Notes under the pieces: generated by a model | The model's database searches: none | Seen by the model: only the letters and a program-made list of their open reading frames with translations | What the model was told of the DNA's origin: nothing | Shown: positions 32,196 through 41,184 of the stretch, piece by piece | How the letters are laid out: each line of letters opens with the position of its first letter | Numbering within the stretch: position 1 is the stretch's first letter | NCBI GenBank assembly: GCA_036268295.1 | Contig: DATAUK010000033.1 | Location: 62,001 to 126,000 of the forward strand | Direction of reading: 5' to 3' | Origin: DATAUK01 sp036268295 | GTDB lineage: Bacteria > Actinomycetota > Actinomycetes > JAFAQI01 | DNA length: 64,000 nucleotides | Program-made: the position numbers and the translations under genes

Positions 32196-32780
32196 GTGGC
32201 GACGATGCTGCCGCTCGACCTCGGTGTTGGCCTGGCGCTTCATGCGACGACTGAGACGGATGCCGAGGAGGCGTTCCCGGTCGTCGACGCCGAGCGCGCG
32301 CGGCTGCGCGAATGGCTGCCGTGGGTCGATTCGACCGTCACTTTGGCAGTCGAGCAGGACTATCTGCGCAGCATCGAGCAGGCCAACGACCTCGGTGCCG
32401 GCCTGCACGCGACGATCCGCCTCGATGGTGGGTTCGGTGGCTTCATCGGGCTGCGCCTCAATGCCGCGCACCGTAGCGCCGAGGTCGGCTATTGGCTCTC
32501 GGAGCGGTGCGTCGGGCGCGGGGTGATGACGCGGGCCGTTGCCGCGATGTGCGACCTCGCGTTCGGCCCGCTGCAGCTGCACCGCTTCGAGCTGCTCGCC
32601 GCCACCGGCAACACCCGCAGCCGCGCCATCGCCGAGCGACTCGGAATGTCGCTGGAGGGCATCCGGCGCGAGGCCGAGGAGCTGCCGACCGGCCTGGTCG
32701 ACCTCGCGATGTACGCCGTACTGTCCCAGGACTGGCCGGGAGGGCCGGCCGTGCTTTCGCGCCTGGAGCCGAGCAGCTGA
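32196..32780 (+). CDS. GNAT acetyltransferase, RimJ/RimL type
   Basis: A protein of about 194 residues with the ribosomal-protein acetyltransferase layout. REWLPWVDS lies near the N-terminus, EVGYWLSERCVGRGVMTRAV is the acetyl-CoA binding strand and loop, and HRFELLAATGNTRSRAIAERLGM the following strand and helix. It ends LVDLAMYAVL. The start is uncertain: GTG 32196 and ATG 32205 lack ribosome sites, and TTG 32157 would overlap coaBC by 23 bases. The substrate may be a ribosomal protein or a small amine. Confidence 0.8.
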   Translation: MATMLPLDLGVGLALHATTETDAEEAFPVVDAERARLREWLPWVDSTVTLAVEQDYLRSIEQANDLGAGLHATIRLDGGFGGFIGLRLNAAHRSAEVGYWLSERCVGRGVMTRAVAAMCDLAFGPLQLHRFELLAATGNTRSRAIAERLGMSLEGIRREAEELPTGLVDLAMYAVLSQDWPGGPAVLSRLEPSS

Positions 32781-32793
32781 TTGCTCAGCCGTT

Positions 32794-32799
32794 TAGACT
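32794..32799 (+). promoter_or_regulatory. Possible -10 element of metK
   Basis: TAGACT resembles the actinobacterial -10 consensus (TANNNT) and lies 54 bases before the metK TTG. No convincing -35 box is seen at 17-18 bases upstream. The leader is too short for a SAM riboswitch. Confidence 0.3.
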
Positions 32800-32853
32800 T
32801 GCGCTGGCCCGCCGGTGGTTTGTGACCGGCTCACAATCGATGAGGAGCACGAG

Positions 32854-34053
32854 TTGTCGCGCCGTCTGTTCACTTCGGAGTCGGTGACCGAAGGTCACCC
32901 CGACAAGATCGCTGACCAGATCAGCGACTCCATCCTCGACGCGATGATCAAGGACGACCCTGCCAGCCGGGTGGCCGTCGAGACCCTCATCACCACCGGC
33001 CAGGTGCACATCGCCGGCGAGGTCAAGACCGGCACGTACGTCGACATCCCTGACATCGTCCGCCGGACCATCCTCGACATCGGCTATGACTCCTCTCGCA
33101 AGGGCTTCGATGGCGAGTCCTGTGGCGTCAGCGTCTCGATCGGCTCACAGTCCGCGGACATCGCGCAGGGCGTCGATGATGCCTACGAGCACCGGGTCGG
33201 CAAGGACACCCCGGACCTGCTCGACCGGCAGGGCGCCGGCGACCAGGGGCTGATGTTCGGCTACGCCTGCAACGACACCCCCGAGCTGATGCCGTTGCCG
33301 ATCGCGCTGGCTCACCGGCTGGCGCGTCGGCTCTCCGCGGTGCGCAAAAGCGGCCTGGTGCCCTACTTGCGCCCGGACGGCAAGACCCAGGTCACGATCG
33401 AGTACGACGGTCACAACGCCGCGAAGCTCGACACCGTTGTCGTCTCCAGCCAGCACGCTGCCGACATCGACATCGACACGCTGCTCGCTCCTGACGTGCG
33501 TGAGCACGTGGTCGACCCGGAGCTCGCGGAGCTCGGGATCCACACCGGCGACTACCGCCTGCTGGTCAACCCGACCGGTCGGTTCGAGATCGGCGGCCCG
33601 ATGGGCGATGCCGGCCTCACCGGCCGCAAGATCATCGTCGACACCTACGGCGGCATGGCCCGCCACGGTGGCGGCGCGTTCAGCGGCAAGGACCCGTCGA
33701 AGGTCGACCGCTCGGCGGCGTACGCGATGCGATGGGTCGCCAAGAACGTCGTCGCTGCCGGTCTCGCCGAGCGCTGCGAGGTCCAGGTCGCCTACGCGAT
33801 CGGCAAGGCCCGGCCGGTGGGCACGTTCGTCGACACCTTCGGCACCGGTGTGGTGCCGGACGAGAAGATTCAGGACGCCATCCTCGCCGTGTTCGATCTG
33901 CGGCCGGCCGCGATCATCCGCGATCTCGACCTGCTCCGCCCGATCTATCTGCAGACCGCGGCGTACGGCCACTTCGGCCGTCCGGAGATGGACTTCACCT
34001 GGGAGTCGACTGCGCGCGTCGACGCCCTGAAGTCTGCTGTCTCCGACAACTAG
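32854..34053 (+). CDS. metK: S-adenosylmethionine synthetase
   Basis: A 399-residue enzyme that makes AdoMet from methionine and ATP. TTG 32854 follows GAGGAG by six bases and gives the normal RRLFTSESVTEGHPDKIADQ start. GAGDQGLMFGYA is the methionine/ATP signature, and GGGAFSGKDPSKVDRSAAY the P-loop-like region. The second lysine-rich ATP loop GLTGRKIIVDTYGG is present. Length fits the family. Confidence 0.97.
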   Translation: MSRRLFTSESVTEGHPDKIADQISDSILDAMIKDDPASRVAVETLITTGQVHIAGEVKTGTYVDIPDIVRRTILDIGYDSSRKGFDGESCGVSVSIGSQSADIAQGVDDAYEHRVGKDTPDLLDRQGAGDQGLMFGYACNDTPELMPLPIALAHRLARRLSAVRKSGLVPYLRPDGKTQVTIEYDGHNAAKLDTVVVSSQHAADIDIDTLLAPDVREHVVDPELAELGIHTGDYRLLVNPTGRFEIGGPMGDAGLTGRKIIVDTYGGMARHGGGAFSGKDPSKVDRSAAYAMRWVAKNVVAAGLAERCEVQVAYAIGKARPVGTFVDTFGTGVVPDEKIQDAILAVFDLRPAAIIRDLDLLRPIYLQTAAYGHFGRPEMDFTWESTARVDALKSAVSDN

Positions 34054-34081
34054 TCGGTACGTCCCGCTTGTCTCCTGGCTT

Positions 34082-34172
34082 AACCCCGCGGATGTGCCAT
34101 GTGTGGGGCTATTGCCCCACCCATGGCACATCACTGGGCTTATAGGCCCACTGATGGCACATGCGCGGGGTT
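34082..34172. repeat. REP-like palindromic cluster between metK and priA
   Basis: An outer stem AACCCCGCG (34082-34090) pairs with CGCGGGGTT (34164-34172). Inside, ATGTGCCAT (34092-34100) can pair with either ATGGCACAT (34123-34131) or its second copy (34154-34162). GTGGGGC/GCCCCAC makes one hairpin and TGGGCT/GGCCCA a second, so the whole can form a three-way junction. A unit of about 22 bases (GCCCCAC..ATGGCACAT) occurs twice directly and once inverted. No protein is convincing. It could stop transcription between metK and priA or be a REP-type repeat. Confidence 0.55.
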
Positions 34173-34234
34173 GTTCTCGGGCGGTTTGTGGATGTCGGGG
34201 AACGGGAGTCTTTGGGCGCTGGTAGACCTTGCTG

Positions 34235-36274
34235 GTGAGTTCTCCCGGTCCGGTACGGCGCCCTGCCAAGCCGGCCGCGCGGCGGTCGGCTTCGCGAGTG
34301 GTGGCACGCGAGCCAGCGGCGGTTGATCCGGTGGCGCGGGTGGCCGCCGATATCTCGCTGCCGCATCTTGACCGGCCGTTCGACTACCTGGTGACCGAGG
34401 TGCAGTCAGCGGCGGCGCAGCCGGGGGTGCGGGTCAGGGTTCGCTTCGCCGGTCAGCTGGTCGACGGAATCATCCTCGAGCGGCTGGCGGCCAGCGACCA
34501 CGACGGCCGGTTGGCGTACCTGGAGCGGGTGCTCGGTGACGAGCCGGTGCTCTCCACGGAGATCGCCGCTCTCGGCCATGAGGCCGCCGCCCGCTGGGCC
34601 GGAACTTTCGCCGATGTCGTGCGGCTCGCGGTGCCGCCGCGGCACGCGACCGCCGAGAAGCGGGTCCGGCCGGCTCCGATGCCGCCGCCGGATCCGCCGC
34701 CGCCGGACGCGCTGTCGCGGTACGTCGACGGCGAGTTTCTGCTCGCCGAGCTGGTGCTCGGCTCGCCTCGCCGGAGCTGGGAGGTGCTGCCGGGGGACTG
34801 GCCGGCCGAGATCGCGGTGGCCGTGGCCGCCTCGTTGAGCGGTGACCGCGGTGTGGTGGTCGTCGTGCCGGATGCCCGCGACGTTGCTCGAGTTGATGCC
34901 GCGTTGACGTCGCGGCTCGGCGCCGGGCGCCACGTCGCCCTGACCGCCGACCTCGGCCCGGCCGAGCGATACCGGCGATTCCTCGCGGTCAGCCGGGGCG
35001 AGGTGCTCGCCGTGCTCGGCACTCGCGCCGCGGTCTGGGCGCCAGTCCGGCGGCTGGGACTGGTCGTGGTCTGGGACGACGGCGACGACCTGTACGCCGA
35101 GCCGCGGGCGCCGTACTCCCATGCCCGCGACGTCGCCGTCCTCCGGGCTCATCGAGCCGGATCGGGCCTCCTGCTGGCCGGGCACGCGGTGACGGCCGAG
35201 GCAGCCCAGCTGGTGGAGACCGGGTGGGCGAGGGCGTCAGGGCCGACGGCTACCGCGAGAAGTCGTGACCTGCCGTCGGTGCGCGCATCCGGCGGAGATG
35301 ACGAACTTGGCGACGATGCTGGCGCGCGAGCCGCGCGGCTTCCCACCGTGGCGTGGCGGACCGCGCGGGACGGCTTGCGGGCCGGGCCGGTGTTGGTGCA
35401 AGTGCCGCGTCGCGGCTACCAGCCCGGCTTGGCGTGTGCGGCCTGCCGGCAGCCGGCGCATTGCCGGCACTGCGGCGGCCCGCTCGCCCGGCCGGCTGAG
35501 AATCGCGCGCCGCAGTGTCGATGGTGCGGGGTGGTCGCGAGCGACTGGCGGTGCGGCGCGTGTGGCAAGGACGCGCTGCGGGCGGTGGTGGTCGGCGTAC
35601 GCCGAACCGCGGAAGAGCTCGGCCGGGCCTTTCCGGGCGTGCCGGTGCGAACCTCCGGCGGCGGCACCGTCGTCGACGCGGTCGACGACGAGCCGGCGCT
35701 GGTGATCGCCACGCCGAGCGCCGAGCCGGTGGCAGCCGGTGGATATGCGGCTGCCATCCTGCTCGACGGCTGGATGCTGCTGGCGCGGCCGGATCTGCGC
35801 GCCGCCGAGGAGGCGTTGCGGCGCTGGCTGGCGGCTGCTGCGCTGGTTCGCGGCAAGGCCCTCGGCGGTCGCATCGTCGTCGTGGCGCCCGGGGAGCTCC
35901 GCGCGGTCCAGGCACTGGTGCGCTGGCAGCCGAGATGGCACGCCGAGCGTGAGCTCGACGAACGGCGCGCCCTGCACCTCCCGCCGGCCGGCCGGATGGC
36001 GGCGGTCACCGGTGCCCGCCAGGCGGTCGCCGACCTGCTGCAGTCCGTGCTGCTGCCGCCGACCGCGGAGTTGCTCGGCCCGGTCCCGGCACCGGCCGGC
36101 CGGGCAGCAGTGACGGCGGGCGACGGCGAACCGGCGGAACGGATGCTGATCCGGGTTCCACGCCAGGACGGCGCGGAGCTGACCGCGGCGTTGAAGGCCG
36201 CCCAGGCCGGCCGAAGCGCCCGCAAAGCACCGGGCGCGGTCAAGGTCGAGCTCGATCCGATCATCGTCGCCTGA
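34235..36274 (+). CDS. priA: PriA-like primosomal protein N', helicase motifs degenerate
   Basis: A 679-residue protein with the PriA N-terminal DNA 3'-end binding domain (ARVAADISLPHLDRPFDYLV, VRVRFAGQLVDGIIL) and the zinc-binding cysteines CAACRQPAHCRHCGGPL and CRWCGVVASDWRCGACG. The usual Walker A GxTGSGKT is missing: the equivalent region has VLPGDWPAEIAVAVAASL. The DEAH-like box is replaced by WDDGDD. Actinobacterial PriA proteins are commonly annotated this way, so it is probably a non-helicase replication-restart factor. GTG 34235 is preferred over TTG 34229. It precedes def-fmt-rsmB as expected. Confidence 0.88.
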   Translation: MSSPGPVRRPAKPAARRSASRVVAREPAAVDPVARVAADISLPHLDRPFDYLVTEVQSAAAQPGVRVRVRFAGQLVDGIILERLAASDHDGRLAYLERVLGDEPVLSTEIAALGHEAAARWAGTFADVVRLAVPPRHATAEKRVRPAPMPPPDPPPPDALSRYVDGEFLLAELVLGSPRRSWEVLPGDWPAEIAVAVAASLSGDRGVVVVVPDARDVARVDAALTSRLGAGRHVALTADLGPAERYRRFLAVSRGEVLAVLGTRAAVWAPVRRLGLVVVWDDGDDLYAEPRAPYSHARDVAVLRAHRAGSGLLLAGHAVTAEAAQLVETGWARASGPTATARSRDLPSVRASGGDDELGDDAGARAARLPTVAWRTARDGLRAGPVLVQVPRRGYQPGLACAACRQPAHCRHCGGPLARPAENRAPQCRWCGVVASDWRCGACGKDALRAVVVGVRRTAEELGRAFPGVPVRTSGGGTVVDAVDDEPALVIATPSAEPVAAGGYAAAILLDGWMLLARPDLRAAEEALRRWLAAAALVRGKALGGRIVVVAPGELRAVQALVRWQPRWHAERELDERRALHLPPAGRMAAVTGARQAVADLLQSVLLPPTAELLGPVPAPAGRAAVTAGDGEPAERMLIRVPRQDGAELTAALKAAQAGRSARKAPGAVKVELDPIIVA

Positions 36275-36363
36275 GACCGCGGTCTCGCGAGGTTCTCGCC
36301 GCTCCCGCGGCGGCGACTTACCATGGTCGGTCGTTGCTGGTTGGTGCTCCAGGAGGTTCCGCG

Positions 36364-36912
36364 GTGTCTGTTCAGCCGATTCGTCTGTTCGGCGACCCGG
36401 TGCTGACCACGCCTGCTGCCGAGGTCACCACCTTCGACAAGGAGCTGCGGGTCCTGGTCAAGGACCTGGCGGAGACGATGCTCGACGCGCCGGGCCTCGG
36501 GCTTGCCGCGCCTCAGATCGGCGTCAGCCTCCGGGTGTTCACCTACGACGTCGACGAGGAGGTCGGACATCTGATCAACCCGGTGATCCGCGTGGTAGGC
36601 GAGGAGGACCAGGAGGGTGACGAGGGCTGCCTGTCCTTCCCTGGCCTGACATTCCCTACCACCCGCCGGCAGCATGTCGTCGCGACCGGGATGAACATGC
36701 ACGGTGAGCCGGTCACCGTCGACGGCAGCGACCTGCTCGCCCGTTGCGTCCAGCATGAGGTCGACCATCTCGACGGGATCCTGTTCATCGACCGGCTCGA
36801 CCGGGCCCAGCGCAAGGCGGCCATGAAGGAGATCCGGGAGGCCGAGTGGGCCGGCATGACGGTGCCGGTCGTCAGGACCTCGCCGCATGCCTTCAGCGGC
36901 GTCATTCGTTAG
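36364..36912 (+). CDS. def: Peptide deformylase
   Basis: A 182-residue metalloenzyme that removes the formyl group from nascent proteins. GTG 36364 follows AGGAGG by seven bases. The three signatures are GLGLAAPQIG, EGCLSFPG (metal ligand Cys89) and QHEVDHLDG (His131, Glu132, His135). A TACCAT -10-like element lies at about 36319-36324. The stop codon overlaps the fmt start by one base, coupling the deformylase with the formyltransferase. Confidence 0.97.
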   Translation: MSVQPIRLFGDPVLTTPAAEVTTFDKELRVLVKDLAETMLDAPGLGLAAPQIGVSLRVFTYDVDEEVGHLINPVIRVVGEEDQEGDEGCLSFPGLTFPTTRRQHVVATGMNMHGEPVTVDGSDLLARCVQHEVDHLDGILFIDRLDRAQRKAAMKEIREAEWAGMTVPVVRTSPHAFSGVIR

Positions 36913-37841
36913 TGAAACTCGTCTTTGCGGGCACCCCGCAGGTCGCGCTGCCGTCGCTCGACGCACTGCTCACGAGCGTTCGCCACGACGTCGTCGCAGT
37001 CATCACCCGCCCGGACGCCAAGGCCGGGCGTGGCCGTCGAATCACCGCGAGCCCGGTCAAGGAACGAGCACTCGACGCCGGTATCGAGGTGCTTACGCCG
37101 ACGCGAGCGTCGGATCCGGAGTTTCTCGACCGGATGTCGACGATCGCCCCTGAATGCTGCCCGGTGGTGGCGTACGGCGCTCTCGTGCCGCCTTCGGCAC
37201 TCGAGATCCCGTTGGTTGGCTGGGTCAACCTGCATTTCTCGATCCTGCCGGCGTGGCGGGGTGCCGCGCCGGTGCCGCATGCGCTGCGGGCTGGCGACGA
37301 GCTGACCGGCGCGTCGACGTTCCTGCTCGAGCCGGGCCTCGACACCGGACCGGTGTTCGGGGTGATGACGACCGTGATCGGTCCGCGGGACACCGCGGGG
37401 GAGCTGCTGGAGCGCCTCGCCGTCGACGGTGCCAACCTGCTGACCGCTACCCTCGACGGCATCGAGGACGGCACTGTCGCTGCGGTCCCACAACCGGCTG
37501 AGGGCGTCTCGCTGGCGCCCAAAGTGACGGCCGCGGACGCTCGGATCGACTGGTCGACCTCGGCGATCGTCGTCGATCGGCTGGTCCGCTCCTGCACGCC
37601 GGCCCCGGGGGCCTGGACCCGGTTACGCGACCGCCGGGTCGGGCTCGGCCCGGTGCTGCCGCTCGCCGAAGAACTCGGCCTGGCGGCCGGTGAGATCGGC
37701 ATCGATGGCGCCGGTGTCGTGGTCGGGACCCAGACCGGTCCGGTCCGCCTCGGCGAGGTCCGGCCGGAAGGCAGGCCGTCGATGCCGGCGGCGGACTGGG
37801 TTCGTGGCCTGCGCCTCACCGCCGGCGAGAGGTTCGAGTGA
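36912..37841 (+). CDS. fmt: Methionyl-tRNA formyltransferase
   Basis: A 309-residue enzyme that formylates initiator Met-tRNA. LVFAGTPQVALPSLDALL opens the fold. WVNLHFSILPAWRGAAPV carries the catalytic Asn and His, and LEPGLDTGPVF the catalytic Asp. The C-terminal OB domain (from about residue 205) binds the tRNA acceptor. GTG 36912 shares its G with the def TAG. rsmB follows. Confidence 0.96.
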   Translation: MKLVFAGTPQVALPSLDALLTSVRHDVVAVITRPDAKAGRGRRITASPVKERALDAGIEVLTPTRASDPEFLDRMSTIAPECCPVVAYGALVPPSALEIPLVGWVNLHFSILPAWRGAAPVPHALRAGDELTGASTFLLEPGLDTGPVFGVMTTVIGPRDTAGELLERLAVDGANLLTATLDGIEDGTVAAVPQPAEGVSLAPKVTAADARIDWSTSAIVVDRLVRSCTPAPGAWTRLRDRRVGLGPVLPLAEELGLAAGEIGIDGAGVVVGTQTGPVRLGEVRPEGRPSMPAADWVRGLRLTAGERFE

Positions 37842-37848
37842 CCCGGAC

Positions 37849-39213
37849 GTGATAGCGCCGGCAACCTCCGACGCCGCCAGGCGCGCAGCGGTTGATGTCG
37901 TGCTGGCCGTTGATCGCGACGGTGCGTACGCCAACCTGTTGCTGCCGCGACTGCTCCGGGAGCGCTCGATCTCGGGCATCGACGCCGCCTTCGCGACCGA
38001 GCTGGCCTACGGATCGCTGCGTTACAGCGGGGTTCTCGACGCCGTGATCGCGGCCGGCGCCAAGCGGGAGGTGGCGTCGCTCGACCCAGCCGTGCGCGCC
38101 GTGCTGCGGCTTGGCGCCTACCAGTTGCTGCACACCCGGGTGCCACCGCACGCCGCGGTCTCCTCGACCGTCGACCTGTCGCGGGAGGTGGCCGGCCCGA
38201 AACCCGCCGGTCTCGTGAATGCGGTGTTGCGTCGAGTCGCCGAACGGGACTGGTCCGGCTGGGTCGAGCAGCTGGCTCCGGCCGGTGACCTGGTCGGCCG
38301 GCTGGCGTTCGAACGCGGCTATCCACGCTGGGTAGCGACGGCCTGGCTCGATGCCCTCGGAGGCGATCCTGCCGAGCTCGATCGCGCGATGGCCGAGCAG
38401 CGACCGGCAACCCACCTCGTTGCCCGCCCCGGGCGGATCGCCCGCGACGAGCTGCTCGCGGCTGCCGGCTCTGAGGCGACAGCGGGTCCGTGGTCGCCGT
38501 ACGCCGTGCGGCTCGCGGGTGGCGACCCGGCCGCGATCGCCGCGATCCGCGACCGCCGGGCCGGCGTCCAGGACGAGGGCAGCCAGCTGGTCGCGCTGGC
38601 CCTGGCAGCGGCCCCGGTCGAGGGTCGCGATCAGCGCTGGCTCGATGCCTGCGCCGGTCCGGGCGGCAAAGCGAGCCTGCTTGCGGGTCTGCTTCCCGCC
38701 GGCGGCACGCTGCTGGCCTGCGACGTCGCCCCCCACCGAGCCGGCCTGGTCCGGCAGGCGACGGGCGGTGTCTCGATGACGACGGTGATCGTCGCTGACG
38801 CGACCCGACCGGCATGGCGGGACGGCGGCTTCGACCGGGTGCTTGTCGACGCGCCGTGCACCGGACTGGGCGCATTGCGCCGCCGGCCCGAGATCCGGTG
38901 GCGGCGCCAGCCGGAGGACGTGAGTCGGTTGCAGCAGCTCCAACACGAGCTGCTCGGCGCCGCGATCGACTCGACCCGACCGGGTGGCGTGGTCGGCTAC
39001 GCGACCTGCTCCCCGCATCTGGCCGAGACCCGCGAGGTGATTCAGTCGATCTTGGGCGCGCGGTCAGATATCGAGGAGATCGACGCCCGGCCGATGTTGC
39101 CGGGGCTGCCCGGCTTGGGAGACGGGCCGTCGGTCCAGCTGTGGCCGCACCGCCATGGGACCGATGCGATGTTTCTCGCTATTGTGCGCCGAACAGAACC
39201 GCAACTGGGCTAA
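37849..39213 (+). CDS. rsmB: 16S rRNA (cytosine-5) methyltransferase RsmB/Sun
   Basis: A 454-residue protein with a NusB-like RNA-binding domain (about 1-140) and a Rossmann methyltransferase domain. Motif I is DACAGPGGKASLLAGLL. DAPCTGLGALRRRPEIRWR and YATCSPHLAE hold the two cysteines of the m5C mechanism. GTG 37849, eight bases after the fmt stop, is the first plausible start, but its ribosome site is poor. It belongs to the def-fmt-rsmB block. Confidence 0.94.
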   Translation: MIAPATSDAARRAAVDVVLAVDRDGAYANLLLPRLLRERSISGIDAAFATELAYGSLRYSGVLDAVIAAGAKREVASLDPAVRAVLRLGAYQLLHTRVPPHAAVSSTVDLSREVAGPKPAGLVNAVLRRVAERDWSGWVEQLAPAGDLVGRLAFERGYPRWVATAWLDALGGDPAELDRAMAEQRPATHLVARPGRIARDELLAAAGSEATAGPWSPYAVRLAGGDPAAIAAIRDRRAGVQDEGSQLVALALAAAPVEGRDQRWLDACAGPGGKASLLAGLLPAGGTLLACDVAPHRAGLVRQATGGVSMTTVIVADATRPAWRDGGFDRVLVDAPCTGLGALRRRPEIRWRRQPEDVSRLQQLQHELLGAAIDSTRPGGVVGYATCSPHLAETREVIQSILGARSDIEEIDARPMLPGLPGLGDGPSVQLWPHRHGTDAMFLAIVRRTEPQLG

Positions 39214-39297
39214 CCCCGGCAGCCGGTCGGGCCCTAAACTGATCATTTCGGGGAGTCACCGTCCCGCCGGGTTCGGACGACCGCAGAAGGCGAGCAG

Positions 39298-39981
39298 ATG
39301 CAGATCGCGCCGAGCATCCTCGCGGCTGATTTCGCCCGCCTCGCCGACGAGATCGACGTCCTCGGCACCGACGCCGACTGGGTGCACGTCGACGTGATGG
39401 ACAACCATTTCGTTCCTAACCTCACCCTCGGTCTGCCGGTCGTCGAGTCGCTGCTCAAGCACACCTCGCTGCCGCTCGACTGCCATCTGATGATCGATGA
39501 CCCGGACCGATGGGCGCCGGCGTACGCCGAGGCCGGCGCGCGAAGTGTCACCTTCCACGCCGAAGCCGCGCATGCACCGGTTCGACTGGCTCGCGCGTTG
39601 CGCTCGGCCGGCGCGCGCGCCGGTCTGGCCCTCAAGCCGGCGTCGCCGATCGAGCCGTACGCCGACCTGCTGCCCGAGATCGACATGGTGCTGGTGATGT
39701 CGGTTGAACCGGGATTTGGTGGGCAGAAGTTCCTCGACATCGTGCTGCCGAAGGTGCGCCGGGTCCGCGAGCTGGTCCGGGAAGGTGAGCAGGCAGTGTG
39801 GATCCAGATGGATGGCGGCGTCGACGACGAGACCATCGAACGCTGCGCCGAAGCCGGCGCCGATGTGTTCGTCGCCGGCTCGTCGGTCTATGGCACGGAT
39901 GACCCCGCTGCGGCCATCCGCCGGCTGCGTGACCGGGCCGAGCGCGCCGCCGGCCATGCTTGGTGGCACGAGTCGCCATGA
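39298..39981 (+). CDS. rpe: Ribulose-phosphate 3-epimerase
   Basis: A 227-residue TIM-barrel enzyme interconverting ribulose-5-phosphate and xylulose-5-phosphate. IAPSILAADFARLADE, VHVDVMDNHFVPNLTLG and LDCHLMIDDP carry the metal ligands and first catalytic Asp. LVMSVEPGFGGQKF and MDGGVDDETI give the phosphate site and the second Asp. It supplies the ribulose-5-phosphate used by RibBA downstream. A TAAACT -10-like element lies at 39235-39240. Confidence 0.96.
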   Translation: MQIAPSILAADFARLADEIDVLGTDADWVHVDVMDNHFVPNLTLGLPVVESLLKHTSLPLDCHLMIDDPDRWAPAYAEAGARSVTFHAEAAHAPVRLARALRSAGARAGLALKPASPIEPYADLLPEIDMVLVMSVEPGFGGQKFLDIVLPKVRRVRELVREGEQAVWIQMDGGVDDETIERCAEAGADVFVAGSSVYGTDDPAAAIRRLRDRAERAAGHAWWHESP

Positions 39982-40907
39982 GCACCGTGCTTGTCGTCGA
40001 CGACGATCGCGATGTCGCGATGTTCATCGAGCTGAACCTGCAGATCGAGGGCTTCGACGTCCGCGTCGCCCACGACGGCGTCGAAGCGCTGAAGATCATC
40101 AACGATGAGCTGCCTGACCTGGCGCTGGTCGATGTGATGATGCCGAAGCTCGACGGGATCGAGGTCGTCCGGAGGTTGCGCTCGACCGCGGCGACCGCCA
40201 GCCTGCCGGTGATCATGCTCACCGCCAAGACGCTGGCGTCGGACAAGGTTGTCGGGCTCAGCGCCGGTGCCGATGACTACCTCGTCAAGCCGTTCGACAC
40301 CCTCGAGCTGGTGGCCAGGGTGCGATCGACGTTGCGCCGCAACGCCGACATGCGCGCGGTCTCGCCGCTGACCGGGCTGCCCGGCAACAACCGGATCAAC
40401 GAAGAGATCGACCTGCGGGCCGACAGTGACGCCGGGTTCGCGGTCTGTCACGTCGACCTCGACAACTTCAAGGCCTTCAACGATCGTTACGGTTGGCTCC
40501 GGGGCGACGAGGTGATCGGGCTGCTGGCCGCAACCTTGAAGGTCGCCAGCGCCGAGGCCGGGGTGCCGCCACCGTTCGTCGGCCACGTCGGCGGCGACGA
40601 CTTCGTTGTCATCTGCACACCGGAGCAGGTGGACCAGTTCTGTGCCATCACCGTCGAGCGCTTCGACTCGGGGGTGAAGTCGCTGCATGAGGCCGAGGAC
40701 GTCGAGCGCGGCTACCTGCTAGTCCTGGACCGGCAAGGTCATGAGCGGCAATATCCGCTCGCGTCGGTCTCGATCGGCGTGGCCACCACCGAGCGACGCC
40801 GGTACGCCGACAACCGCGAGGTCGTCGCGGTCGCGAACGAGATGAAGTCGGTCGCGAAGGGACGGGTCGGCTCCGCCATAGCGATCGACCGCCGCAACGA
40901 CGATTAG
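39978..40907 (+). CDS. Response regulator with REC and GGDEF domains
   Basis: A 309-residue protein. The receiver domain (1-120) has acidic Asp8-10, phospho-acceptor Asp52 (ALVDVMMPKLDG) and Lys104 (YLVKPF). The GGDEF domain (about 125-305) has the metal/GTP segment HVDLDNFKAFNDRYGWLRGDE, and a signature that reads G-G-D-D-F (205-209) instead of GG(D/E)EF. It may be a weak or inactive diguanylate cyclase, or a c-di-GMP-responsive output. ATG 39978 overlaps the rpe stop. It interrupts the usual rpe-ribD order, and no partner kinase is adjacent. Confidence 0.88.
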   Translation: MSTVLVVDDDRDVAMFIELNLQIEGFDVRVAHDGVEALKIINDELPDLALVDVMMPKLDGIEVVRRLRSTAATASLPVIMLTAKTLASDKVVGLSAGADDYLVKPFDTLELVARVRSTLRRNADMRAVSPLTGLPGNNRINEEIDLRADSDAGFAVCHVDLDNFKAFNDRYGWLRGDEVIGLLAATLKVASAEAGVPPPFVGHVGGDDFVVICTPEQVDQFCAITVERFDSGVKSLHEAEDVERGYLLVLDRQGHERQYPLASVSIGVATTERRRYADNREVVAVANEMKSVAKGRVGSAIAIDRRNDD

Positions 40908-40995
40908 GTGAACGGATCAGCCACCAACGCGCCCGGGTGAGAGCAGCCTCTGACGACAGTGGCAACGCTGAGGTGCACAATGGAGGAGAACGCCC

Positions 40996-41157
40996 CGCGC
41001 GCTCCGGGATCGGTGAAAACCCGAACCGGCGGTGACGGGCCAAGGCTCGCTCGTTGAGCCGTGGCTCGAAGCCCGCGACCCGGCCGAGGCCATCGGCCGG
41101 TGGACCTGGTGAGATTCCAGGGCCGACGGTGAAAGTCCGGATGAGAGGCAGCGCGCG
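40996..41157 (+). promoter_or_regulatory. FMN riboswitch (RFN element)
   Basis: The closing helix P1 is a perfect 8-bp pairing, CGCGCGCT (40996-41003) with AGCGCGCG (41150-41157). Conserved internal blocks are GATCGGTGAAAACCCGAACC then GGCGGTGAC, GAAGCCCGCGACCC, CCTGGTGAGATTCCAGGGCC and GACGGTGAAAGTCCGGATGAGAGG, in RFN order. FMN binding would repress the downstream rib genes. About 137 nt separate P1 from the ribD ATG. Confidence 0.95.
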
Positions 41158-41184
41158 AGCGGAGGTTCGCGCGACGCGTCGTCT

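Noticed and set aside
32781..32853. SAM riboswitch before metK
   Set aside because: Only 73 bases separate the genes, and none of the SAM-I to SAM-IV core motifs is present.
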